Below the pieces are notes generated by a model, which saw only the letters and a program-made list of their open reading frames with translations, was not told the origin of the DNA and searched no databases. Below, piece by piece: positions 23,620 through 30,336 of a DNA stretch of 46,595 nt (positions are counted from its first letter, which is position 1; each line of letters begins with the position of its first letter). The stretch is from Acidilobaceae archaeon (GTDB lineage Archaea > Thermoproteota > Thermoprotei_A > Sulfolobales > Acidilobaceae): contig JALWPV010000069.1 in the NCBI GenBank assembly GCA_027080775.1, positions 1 to 46,595 of the forward strand, in the 5' to 3' direction. The translations under genes were made by a program, and so were the position numbers.

Positions 23620-25074
23620 GTGGGCCTCAGGAGGGTTGAGGAGTACCTGGAGAGCCTACGTGATGGGAGGGAGGTCTATTATAGGGGGGAGAGGGTAGAC
23701 GATGTAACGAGCCACGAGGTCCTGGGGGCGGCTGTTAGGCACGCCTCCGACATCTATAGGCTCCAGTGGGATCCCAGGTATAGGGACCTACTCGTCTACG
23801 AGGACCCCGAGTACGGGCTTATCAGCAGGTTCTACAAGATCCCCCGGGGCAGCGGGGACCTTCTTGAGAGGTTCGAGCTCATATATGAGACTACGAGGTT
23901 CGGGAGGGGCATGTTTAACATTATAAAGGCCATAGGCTCCGACGCCCTCTTCGCCCTCATGGTTATAGCGAGGCGTATGGATAAGGCTCTCGGCACGAGC
24001 TACTATGAGAGGGTGATGAACTACTATAGGTACGTCGTCGAGAATGACCTCGCCCTCGCAGTAGCCCAGACCGACGTCAAGGGGGACCGCAGCAAGAGGC
24101 CCCACGAGCAGGCCGACCCGGACCTCTACGTCCACATCGTGGAGAGGACTAAGGATGGAATCTACGTCCAGGGGGCTAAGGCCCACACCACGCAGTCGAT
24201 AGCCGCCAACGAGATCATAGTGCTGCCGACGAGGGCCATGACCGAGAGGGACAGGGACTACGCCGTCGCATTCGCCGTCCCAGCCAACGCTAGGGGCCTC
24301 AAGCTCGTCTCGAGGCCCATGAAGGCCGTGGAGTCAGCCCTCAGGGACCCAAGCTTCGTCATGGGGAGGATGAACGTTGAGAACGAGACCCTCACGATAT
24401 TCGATAACGTCTTCGTGCCCTGGGAGAGGGTCTTCATGGCGGGGGAGTGGCAGTTCGCGGGCCCCCTCGCCGTGACCTTCCCCAGGTACCACAGGTTCAC
24501 AGCCATATCCTATAGGGCGGCGATGGCCGACCTCCTCGTGGGCCTGGCCAAGCTGCTCGCGGAGTACAACGGGGTCGACGGCAAATCCCACATAAGGAGG
24601 GACGTGGCCTACATCATCAGGTACAAGGAGATGCTCAGGGCCACGGCGGTGGCGGCCTCCCACTACTGCGAGGTGGACCCCGAGACGGGGGTGGCGATGC
24701 CAAACATAGTAATGACCAACGTGGGGAAGCTCCTGGCCAACGAGGAGTACACCAACGTCGTGAAGCACCTCATAGACGTAGCCGGGGGCCTCGCGGCCAC
24801 CGCCCCCAGCATGCAGGACTTCGAGAACCCCCAACTAAGGCCCTACCTCGAGAAGTACCTCGCCGGGGCCCGGGGCACCGCGCTCGAGAGGGCCAGGCTA
24901 TTCATGCTGGCCCGCGAGTGGATCTCATCCTTCGGCGCCCTCTTCACGACGGCGATGATACACGCGGAGGGCTCGATAGAGGCGAGCATAATAGAGCTAT
25001 ACAGGTCCTACGACTACGAGGAGAGTAAGAAACTAGCACTCTACGCCGCAGGCCTGAGGGACACCCTAGACTAG
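23620..25074 (+). CDS. 4-Hydroxybutyryl-CoA dehydratase-like flavoprotein lacking the Fe-S cysteines
   Basis: About 484 aa. Clear member of the 4-hydroxybutyryl-CoA dehydratase/HpaB family: EYLESLRDGREVYYRGERV, AVAQTDVKGDRSKRP, GAKAHTTQSIAANEIIVLPT, DNVFVPWERVFMAGEW. Clostridial dehydratase binds a [4Fe-4S] cluster through Cys99, Cys103, His292 and Cys299. Here the histidine is kept (FPRYHRF, His291) but the third cysteine position is Tyr298, residues 98-102 contain no cysteine, and the only cysteine is near residue 350. It probably binds FAD and an acyl-CoA but cannot make the normal cluster. GTG 23620 is chosen because family members begin shortly before EYLESLRDG. A crotonase gene follows. 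Confidence 0.82.
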   Translation: MGLRRVEEYLESLRDGREVYYRGERVDDVTSHEVLGAAVRHASDIYRLQWDPRYRDLLVYEDPEYGLISRFYKIPRGSGDLLERFELIYETTRFGRGMFNIIKAIGSDALFALMVIARRMDKALGTSYYERVMNYYRYVVENDLALAVAQTDVKGDRSKRPHEQADPDLYVHIVERTKDGIYVQGAKAHTTQSIAANEIIVLPTRAMTERDRDYAVAFAVPANARGLKLVSRPMKAVESALRDPSFVMGRMNVENETLTIFDNVFVPWERVFMAGEWQFAGPLAVTFPRYHRFTAISYRAAMADLLVGLAKLLAEYNGVDGKSHIRRDVAYIIRYKEMLRATAVAASHYCEVDPETGVAMPNIVMTNVGKLLANEEYTNVVKHLIDVAGGLAATAPSMQDFENPQLRPYLEKYLAGARGTALERARLFMLAREWISSFGALFTTAMIHAEGSIEASIIELYRSYDYEESKKLALYAAGLRDTLD

Positions 25075-25162
25075 GAGACCGGGCCGGGAGGCGGGGGCGC
25101 CACTTATTTACGGGTGCGGGGGCGGCTACTTGCGTGAGCACTCATAGGCTGGAGTGGTTCTG

Positions 25163-25996
25163 ATGAGTGGCGATACCGTTCTATATGAGAAGCGGGGCCA
25201 TGTAGTCACGATCACCATCAATAGGCCCCATGTGGATAACTGCATAGACCCCGAGACGAACTCGAGGCTAGCGGAGGCGTGGAGGAAGTTCAGGGACGAC
25301 GATGACGCATACGTAGCCATAATAACGGGGGCGGGTGATAGGGCCTTCTCCACGGGAGCCGACCTGAAGAAGTGGGACTCCTTCATAAAGACGAGGAGGG
25401 TAGACTGGTTCAGGAGAAACGCCTACTACGGCCCCGGCTTCGGGGGTCTAACCCGGGGAATGGACATCTTCAAGCCTATCATAGCCGCCGTCAACGGCAT
25501 GTGCTACGCGGGCGGACTCGAGATAGCGCTAGCGGCCGACATCAGGATAGCCGCCGAGCACGCTAGGTTCGGGGTCCTCAATAGGAGGTGGAACATAGGC
25601 CTGGGCGACGGGGGCACCCAGAGGCTCTGGAGAGTAGTAGGCCTAGGGAGGGCCATGGAGTTGATACTGACTGGCAGGGAGATAGACGCCTGGGAGGCCC
25701 ACAGGATCGGGCTCGTCAACGAGGTCGTGCCCAAGGAGAGGCTCATGGAGAGGGCCCGCGAGCTGGCCGAGAGGATAGCCTCGTACCCCCAGGGGTCTAT
25801 TAGGACAGACAAGGAGGCTGTCCTAAGGGGGGTCGGGAGGCCTCTCGAGGACGGCCTCAGACTCGAGAACCTACTCTTCTGGAGCCTCATCCTAGACAGG
25901 GACTTCTTCGAGGGCATGAGGGCCTTCAAGGAGAAGAGGCCGCCCAGATACACGAACGAGCAGGAGAAGCTAGGGGACGTACTAAAGGATCCCTGA
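25163..25996 (+). CDS. Enoyl-CoA hydratase/isomerase (crotonase) family protein
   Basis: About 277 aa from ATG 25163 (GTG 25154 is also in frame). Crotonase motifs: VTITINRP, FSTGADLKKW and YAGGLEIALAADIRIA (oxyanion hole), GGTQRLWRVVG, LTGREIDAWEAHRIGLVNEVV. Glu120 matches the first catalytic Glu of rat hydratase (Glu144), but the second (Glu164) is replaced by Asn140. It may be a hydratase using one acid/base, an isomerase, or another crotonase activity. It follows the dehydratase-like gene; both handle CoA thioesters, so a common pathway is likely. A TATA-like cttattta (25102-25110) precedes it. Confidence 0.85.
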   Translation: MSGDTVLYEKRGHVVTITINRPHVDNCIDPETNSRLAEAWRKFRDDDDAYVAIITGAGDRAFSTGADLKKWDSFIKTRRVDWFRRNAYYGPGFGGLTRGMDIFKPIIAAVNGMCYAGGLEIALAADIRIAAEHARFGVLNRRWNIGLGDGGTQRLWRVVGLGRAMELILTGREIDAWEAHRIGLVNEVVPKERLMERARELAERIASYPQGSIRTDKEAVLRGVGRPLEDGLRLENLLFWSLILDRDFFEGMRAFKEKRPPRYTNEQEKLGDVLKDP

Positions 25997-26052
25997 GCCC
26001 GCGCCAGCCGGACAACACCAGCGACCCCCAGGCCTCCTGGGGGTGCGGCGGC

Positions 26053-26955
26053 GTGGCCAGGCGGAGGAGGGGGACCAGGACTAGCAGCTTCGGCTCCCCG
26101 GGTAGGGTGGCCCACGACTCGGGGCCCTTCTACTCGAGGAGGCTCTACAGCTCGCTGCCCCTCCCCAGGCCCTCCCCGGGGGACTTGGTGGAGAACCCTC
26201 TCCCGCCGGGGTACCTGGATAGCGTCGTCGTGGGGGATGCCCGCGAGGTCCTCAGGAGGCTCCCGGGTAATAGCGTGCACCTAATGGTGACGTCCCCCCC
26301 GTATAACGTTGGTAAGGAGTACGATGAGGACCTCACGCTGGGGGAGTACCTGGACTTCATAGGGGACGTCATGAGGGAGGTCTACCGGGTCCTCGTCTGG
26401 GGCGGGCGCGCCTGCTTCAACGTCGCGAACCTCGGGAGGAGGCCCTACATACCGCTGCACGCCTACCTGATAGGGCTCTTCGAGTCCATAGGGTTCCTGC
26501 TCCGCGGCGAGGTTATCTGGGACAAGGGGGAGGCGGTATCGGGCTCGAGCACCGCCTGGGGCACGTGGATGAGCGCCGTGAACCCCACGCTCAGGGACCA
26601 GCACGAGTACATAATCATCCTCAGCAAGGGCGGCTTCAAGAGGAGGCGCCCCCCAGGCGGGAGGGACACCATAACCAGGGAGGAGTTCCTCGAGTACACC
26701 CGCAGCGTGTGGAGGTTCCCCCCCGAGAGCGCCAGGAGGGTGGGCCACCCGGCCCCATTCCCCCTCGAGCTGCCCCGGAGGTGCATACAGCTCTACACCT
26801 TCACCGGCGACGTTGTACTAGACCCCTTCGCAGGCTCCGGCACCACATGCGTCGCAGCCAAGATGCTCGGCCGCCACTACCTATGCATAGACAACAACCC
26901 GGACTACGCCAGGATAGCGTTGGAGAGGCTCCGATCCACCGGGGCCAGCGTTTAA
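26053..26955 (+). CDS. DNA methyltransferase, N4-cytosine/N6-adenine type
   Basis: 300 aa from GTG. Catalytic motif IV reads TSPPYNVGKEYD near residue 80, and the SAM-binding motif DPFAGSGTTCVAAKMLGRHYLCIDNN is near the C-terminus. This motif order is that of the beta class, and TSPPY favours N4-cytosine methylation. The first 50 residues are basic and probably flexible. No restriction endonuclease gene is recognisable on either side, so it looks like an orphan methyltransferase used for host regulation or protection. Confidence 0.86.
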   Translation: MARRRRGTRTSSFGSPGRVAHDSGPFYSRRLYSSLPLPRPSPGDLVENPLPPGYLDSVVVGDAREVLRRLPGNSVHLMVTSPPYNVGKEYDEDLTLGEYLDFIGDVMREVYRVLVWGGRACFNVANLGRRPYIPLHAYLIGLFESIGFLLRGEVIWDKGEAVSGSSTAWGTWMSAVNPTLRDQHEYIIILSKGGFKRRRPPGGRDTITREEFLEYTRSVWRFPPESARRVGHPAPFPLELPRRCIQLYTFTGDVVLDPFAGSGTTCVAAKMLGRHYLCIDNNPDYARIALERLRSTGASV

Positions 26956-26987
26956 CCCGGGCCCCAGGCCCGCGTTGGCGGTGGTGC

Positions 26988-27329
26988 ATGCCGATGGGGA
27001 CCCCCACCCTCCCCCCGGGCGTCACCATGAGGTTCGTGCACTGCAGCGGGGAGGCAGCCGTCGCTGAGACCCGGCTCGAGAGGGGGGCCGTGGTGCCGAG
27101 GCACAGGCACGACTCCCTGCAAGTCAGCGTTGTACTCAGGGGCCGCCTGCTCCTGGGCGTCGAGGGCGGGGGCGAGGAGGCCCTAGGCCCCGGGGACTAC
27201 AGGGTGATACCCCCCGGCGCCTGGCACTGGGCGAGGGCCCTGGAGGACACAGTAGTGCTTGACATAAACACACCCCTCACCAGTGATAGGAAGAGGCTCG
27301 CCGAGGCCCTCGGCCACGAGTGCGGGTAG
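26988..27329 (+). CDS. Small cupin-domain protein
   Basis: 113 aa from ATG 26988 (ATG 26994 also in frame). One cupin barrel: ERGAVVPRHRHDSLQVSVVL (metal motif 1 with HxH) and DYRVIPPGAWHWARAL (motif 2 with a single His). Such proteins bind a metal and often a small ligand; no specific reaction can be assigned. It follows the methyltransferase by 32 bp and may be co-transcribed with it. Confidence 0.78.
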   Translation: MPMGTPTLPPGVTMRFVHCSGEAAVAETRLERGAVVPRHRHDSLQVSVVLRGRLLLGVEGGGEEALGPGDYRVIPPGAWHWARALEDTVVLDINTPLTSDRKRLAEALGHECG

Positions 27330-27334
27330 CATCA

Positions 27335-27344
27335 AGTTAAATGC
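27335..27344 (+). promoter_or_regulatory. TATA-like element upstream of the kinase-like gene
   Basis: The stretch agttaaatgc lies about 50 bases before the GTG at 27390, in a short GC-rich gap. Confidence 0.4.
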
Positions 27345-27389
27345 CCCGAGGGCCCCACTGCAAACCCCCAGCATGGCGGGCGGGGGGCC

Positions 27390-28067
27390 GTGGCTGCGTC
27401 CATCCACCCCATAGACTGGGATGCAGTGCCGCGGGACCTCGCGGCCTCCATACCCCTCGCGGGCCTCGTGGTCCTCGTGCTCTACGCTACCCGCCCCCTA
27501 TACCACTACATGAGGGCTAGGGGGCTCTCCCACAGGGCGGCGGTCTACTATAACAGGAAGGTGATCCACGCCGCCGCGGGCGGCGTCGTGACCCTCCTAG
27601 TCCCCTACGTCTACAGGGAGCCCCTAGCCCCCGCGGCGATGGCCTTCCTACTAGGCGGGATCCTAGCCCTCCAGAGGAGAAGGGGGAGGCTGATGTACTG
27701 GTTCCAAGTCCCCGAGAACAGCTACGAGGTAAACTTCACCCTAGCCTGGGGAGCCAGCCTCCTAGTACTATGGCCCCTCCTAGGCCCCCGCCTCGCCGTG
27801 CTACCAGCGATATTCATAGCCTTCGGCGACGCCGTGACCGGGATAGTGAGGAACACCCTATTCTCCAGGAGAGTCAAGCACTGGGCCGGCAACCTAGCGA
27901 TGCTAGCAGTCACAGCCCCCCTGGGCTACGCCTACGGCGGCCTCCCAGGAGTACTGGCAGCACTCACCGCCAGCGTGGTAGAGCGCTACGAGTTCCCGCC
28001 GATAGACGATAACATCCTAATAGCACTAGCCAGCCTCCTGGTACTACTAGCAGCCCCCCTCATCTAG
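27390..28067 (+). CDS. Dolichol/phytol kinase-like (CTP-dependent lipid kinase) membrane protein
   Basis: 225 aa from GTG. Six to seven hydrophobic helices. The motif NRKVIHAAAGGVVTLLVP and the later IAFGDAVTGIVRN-FSRRVKHWAGNLAML resemble the K-x-x-H and FGDA...GK-x-x-G-S signatures of SEC59/DGK1/VTE5 kinases, which phosphorylate polyprenols or phytol using CTP. In archaea such enzymes may serve glycosyl-carrier or ether-lipid synthesis. The final motif is looser than usual (HWAGN rather than KSxxGS), so the substrate and even the activity are uncertain. Confidence 0.65.
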   Translation: MAASIHPIDWDAVPRDLAASIPLAGLVVLVLYATRPLYHYMRARGLSHRAAVYYNRKVIHAAAGGVVTLLVPYVYREPLAPAAMAFLLGGILALQRRRGRLMYWFQVPENSYEVNFTLAWGASLLVLWPLLGPRLAVLPAIFIAFGDAVTGIVRNTLFSRRVKHWAGNLAMLAVTAPLGYAYGGLPGVLAALTASVVERYEFPPIDDNILIALASLLVLLAAPLI

Positions 28068-28110
28068 CCACGGAAACCGACCATAGGAACCGAAAACACC
28101 TCCCACAGCC

Positions 28111-28162
28111 GCCAGCCTCCGGAGCCGGAGGTCCCGGGCTAGAAATCCCGGCGGGCCCACCA
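28111..28162 (+). repeat. tRNA-Arg(CCG) 3'-half-like repeat, copy A
   Basis: Reads like the 3' half of an archaeal tRNA-Arg: anticodon-stem-like CCAGC, 7-base loop CTCCGGA with U33 and anticodon CCG, GCCGG, variable AGGTC, a T-stem CCGGG/CCCGG with a damaged loop (CTAGAAAT in place of TTCRAAT), acceptor strand CGGGCCC, then ACCA. No 5' half is present upstream, so it is a remnant, not a gene. It lies between the kinase-like gene and the first toxin-antitoxin module and is in the same orientation as copies B, C and D. Confidence 0.65.
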
Positions 28163-28211
28163 CATTATATCCTCCGAGGAATACTAGAGGCTATCTTGTT
28201 ACTGCTCTGCC

Positions 28212-28661
28212 TTAGGGGATGACTGTTAGCCAGGGAACTCGTTTGAAGTCCTCGTCAAACGTTAGGATTCCCTGTATGCCATAGTGCCTGCAGGTCAAGG
28301 CTATTAGAGCGTCTGCTGGTAGTAAGTGATACTTTCTGGCTGTATTAATGATCTCTTGGGTTGTCGCTTTATCCTCTAGTACAGTCACTTTCGCGTCTTT
28401 TAGTAGCGTGGTTAGCTCGTTTAGTTCCACCTCGAAAATGCCATAGCCGTGGGTCTTGACGTGTTCCCTAAGCTTCTCTATACGCCGTATCCCTAGCTCT
28501 AACCATGCCTTAGTCCTCACGATTGTGAATATTGCCTCGTCTATTACTCGAATACTAGTGTACAGCTAGTCCTCACTCGAGATTATGTCCTCTACTACTT
28601 GAGAGTAGGGTTTAACGTCGTGGAGATAATAGATCATTGCATTAGTATCTAGGAATAGCAT
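28212..28661 (-). pseudogene. VapC-type PIN toxin interrupted by an in-frame amber codon
   Basis: Reading from ATG 28661, the frame encodes MLFLDTNAMIYYLHD, the first PIN strand with its catalytic aspartate, then 31 codons in meets TAG (28566-28568). The same frame continues without another stop as LYTSIRVIDEAIFTIVR and ends with LLPADALIALTCRHYG and FDEDFKRVP, the PIN C-terminal half. Only one base seems to separate this from an intact gene of about 149 codons. The isolated downstream ORF from 28520 lacks the first catalytic Asp. It is paired with the DUF104 antitoxin gene, whose TAA overlaps this ATG by one base. Confidence 0.85.
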
Positions 28662-28864
28662 TACTGCTCCTCAGCCTCCAACATGAACCTATCGAGGAGC
28701 TCCTTAGGAGCGGGGCCCAGAGCCCCCCGGTGCCTCCTGAGGAGCCTCCTCCTCTCCCCGACCGCTATAATCTTTACGAGTACCTCCTCCCCCTCCCTGA
28801 ATTCTAGAGGCTCCAGGGGCTTAAGCACTCCCTTCTCGTATCTGACCCTGATGACCTTGGACAG
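28661..28864 (-). CDS. DUF104-family antitoxin (VapB-like), copy 1
   Basis: 67 aa. The frame encodes SKVIRVRYEKGVLKPLEPL, the beta-strand-rich DUF104 signature, then REGEEVLVKI and a basic helix. It is nearly identical at the N-terminus to the antitoxin at 30020-30232. That gene starts with TTG, and the aligned codon here is CTG (28862-28864), so this gene uses CTG or has lost its start. A strong purine-rich ribosome site (gaggagggggagggg on the minus strand) lies just before it. The conserved 11-mer AAGGCTTAGAG (28899-28909) lies upstream, as in copy 2. Confidence 0.72.
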   Translation of the reverse strand: MSKVIRVRYEKGVLKPLEPLEFREGEEVLVKIIAVGERRRLLRRHRGALGPAPKELLDRFMLEAEEQ

Positions 28865-28941
28865 GACCCCTCCCCCTCCTCGATACGGCTAGCGGAGGCT
28901 CTAAGCCTTTACTAGTGAACCTCCCACGCGCTTATCCTACT

Positions 28942-29047
28942 GGAGTGCATGCCGCACTCCCTCATGAACCCGTGCAACTTTAGTATTTATAGCGCGGGTC
29001 TCCGGAGCCGCGGGATCCCGGGTCCACTAATCCCAGCAGGCCCACCA
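28942..29047 (+). repeat. Extended repeat with tRNA-Arg-like 3' half, copy B
   Basis: The 3' part (28992-29047) has CGGGT, loop CTCCGGA (anticodon CCG), GCCGC, T-stem remnant CCGGG...CCCAG and acceptor-like AGGCCCACCA. The T-loop is replaced by TCCACTAAT. The 5' part (28942-28991) contains GGAGTGCATG, TCATGAAC, CAAC and a TATA-like tatttata, all shared with copy C (30337-30435), so the repeat unit is about 100 bp. It separates the first antitoxin promoter from the DUF5615 module. No gene is seen between 28865 and 29159. Confidence 0.7.
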
Positions 29048-29061
29048 CACATAAACCCTCT

Positions 29062-29102
29062 TTCAATATGTTTTCTCATTATTTTAAATGAGTTATATTG
29101 AA
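29062..29102. repeat. A+T-rich inverted repeat (possible terminator)
   Basis: TTCAATAT (29062-29069) pairs with ATATTGAA (29095-29102), and an inner CTCAT (29075-29079) pairs with ATGAG (29088-29092) around a TATTTTAA loop. It lies just beyond the 3' end of the minus-strand DUF5615 pseudogene. It could terminate that transcript or be part of the mobile unit's end. Confidence 0.5.
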
Positions 29103-29159
29103 TTATCTGAATACGGACTCTAAAACTTAGGCATTGTTATAAACTAGTGATGTAAAATG

Positions 29160-29514
29160 CTAGTCATAGATCTCTACGTATTTATACTTTATGATTACAA
29201 GCAGCCCAGGCTTGGGCTCTAGCTGGTTGGCTATTGAAGCTATTCTCTCGGCTAGTTTTTGTATTTCGTTCTTGGAGGGCTGGTAGGAAATGTAGATTAC
29301 TCCATGCCTTGTAAGAGATAAGAGACTTGGTACTGTAAAGTCAGCGTCTCTTGTCAATATTATTCGCTCAAGTTCGTTTGCTATATTGACTAACTCTGTC
29401 GCTAATACCCCGGATACCTAGGTCTTGTAAACGAGTAACATCTACGCCATACTGCCTCAAGAGAGTTACCAGCTTTTTAGGTATATTTTCATCAGCTAGA
29501 AGCCTCAGCAACAA
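29160..29514 (-). pseudogene. DUF5615 PIN-like toxin with a frameshift
   Basis: From TTG 29514 the frame reads LRLLADENIPKKLVTLLRQY and continues to LQDLGIRGIS, typical of DUF5615 (Mut7-C-like PIN) toxins with the conserved ADENIP. It then goes out of frame at 29394-29400. The continuation lies in another frame: ELVNIANELERIILTRDADF, with the second catalytic motif TRDADF, ending at 29160. Restoring two bases at the sequence GACAGAG (minus strand) would give SDTELVNIAN, so a two-base loss is the simplest explanation. The upstream DUF433 gene overlaps it by 23 bp. Confidence 0.82.
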
Positions 29515-29731
29515 CTCTAACCCTCTTTAGCGTCTCAGATGCAAACCTCAATGCTTCATATACAGCTTCCAACGGTATATCAAATTCCTCAGCAACCTCT
29601 TCAGGTTTCCAGCCAGCCGCAAGCATGTCTAGAATATCATCAACTGTTATGCGAGTTCCTCTAACGGTTGGTCTGCCACCACGCTTTCCAGGCACCACTT
29701 CGAGCCACTTGTATCCTGGTAGTAGCACCAT
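29492..29731 (-). CDS. DUF433 antitoxin
   Basis: 79 aa from ATG with the ribosome site ggaggt. Pattern: GGRPTVRGTRITVDDILDML, AAGWKPEEVAEEFDI, LEAVYEALRFA. DUF433 proteins have a winged-helix-like fold and are the usual antitoxin partner of DUF5615 toxins (VapB45-type). The frame is intact although the toxin downstream is broken. A TATA box (29811-29820, minus) lies 80 bases upstream. Confidence 0.88.
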   Translation of the reverse strand: MVLLPGYKWLEVVPGKRGGRPTVRGTRITVDDILDMLAAGWKPEEVAEEFDIPLEAVYEALRFASETLKRVRVVAEASS

Positions 29732-29810
29732 CCCCTTGATACCTCCACGCCCCCATCTTACCTAGAGGGTATTACAGTGCTATATCACTACCCCCTACAA
29801 GGATCCCACA

Positions 29811-29820
29811 CTATATAAGA
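29811..29820 (-). promoter_or_regulatory. Promoter (TATA box) for the DUF433-DUF5615 pair
   Basis: The minus strand reads TCTTATATAG, a near-consensus archaeal TATA box, leaving a leader of about 55 bases before the ATG at 29731. Confidence 0.55.
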
Positions 29821-29891
29821 ACTCAAATAAATACGTTATAGTGTTCTCTATCAACTACTTATAATTATCTAAAAATTCAGTTTAAGACGTT

Positions 29892-30035
29892 TTATTCTAG
29901 GAATAAGCGGAAAGCATAGACTCTATACCCTGCCTCGCTACGCATCCTAACCTTCACGGCTGACGCTATGCGAAGCTCTTCTCTGCCAGCGAAGAGGTCT
30001 ACGGCGATGGAGGCGTCGATTACCAGCTTCTCCAC
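29892..30035 (-). pseudogene. Truncated PIN toxin (N-terminal fragment only)
   Basis: From GTG 30035 the frame gives MEKLVIDASIAVDLFAG, the first PIN strand with its catalytic Asp, then EAGYRVYAFRLFLE and TAA after 47 codons. Complete homologues continue past this strand for about 90 more residues with two further acidic motifs. No such sequence is seen downstream before the DUF433 promoter, so the rest has been deleted. It overlaps the DUF104 antitoxin gene by 16 bp, the normal arrangement for such pairs. Confidence 0.75.
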
Positions 30036-30232
30036 TCCAGCCTACCCCTCTCCCGAGAAAGGACCTCGCTAGGCTCTCCTCCCTGGCCTGCTAGGCTACG
30101 GCGAACACGGCGGGCATACCCCACCAAATCCTCCTTTAAGACCACGACTATCTCCTCGCCTTCCTCGAGGTCCAGGGGCTCGAGAGGCTTGAGTACCCCC
30201 TTCTCATACCTGACCCTGATGACCCTGGACAA
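30020..30232 (-). CDS. DUF104-family antitoxin (VapB-like), copy 2
   Basis: 70 aa from TTG. SRVIRVRYEKGVLKPLEPLD and EEGEEIVVVLKED match DUF104 and copy 1 at 28661-28864; the C-terminal part, which would contact the toxin, differs (GEPSEVLSRERGRLEW). It should form a dimeric DNA-binding antitoxin. The partner toxin gene downstream is truncated. Upstream, AGTATAAGGCTTAG (minus strand) forms a TATA box plus the 11-mer shared with copy 1. Confidence 0.85.
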   Translation of the reverse strand: MSRVIRVRYEKGVLKPLEPLDLEEGEEIVVVLKEDLVGYARRVRRSLAGQGGEPSEVLSRERGRLEWRSW

Positions 30233-30269
30233 CCCCCGAGTTCCCCATTACGTGTAGAGGGCTTGGAGC

Positions 30270-30285
30270 CTCTAAGCCTTATACT
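30270..30285 (-). promoter_or_regulatory. Promoter with an 11-mer conserved between the two DUF104 modules
   Basis: AAGGCTTAGAG occurs here (30270-30280) and at 28899-28909 upstream of the other DUF104 antitoxin, next to an A+T box (AGTATAAGG here). It is a candidate TATA/BRE plus operator for autoregulation. Confidence 0.5.
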
Positions 30286-30336
30286 CCTGAGAGTCGCAAT
30301 ATTATCGATAATGAGTAATCAATAGGATTATCACGC

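Noticed and set aside
23605-25074. Calling this gene a standard 4-hydroxybutyryl-CoA dehydratase of the carbon-fixation cycle
   Set aside because: The three cluster cysteines are missing, so the classical activity cannot be assumed.
28111-28162. Functional tRNA-Arg gene
   Set aside because: Only a 3' half is present, the T-loop is disrupted and no 5' acceptor, D-arm or matching strand lies upstream.
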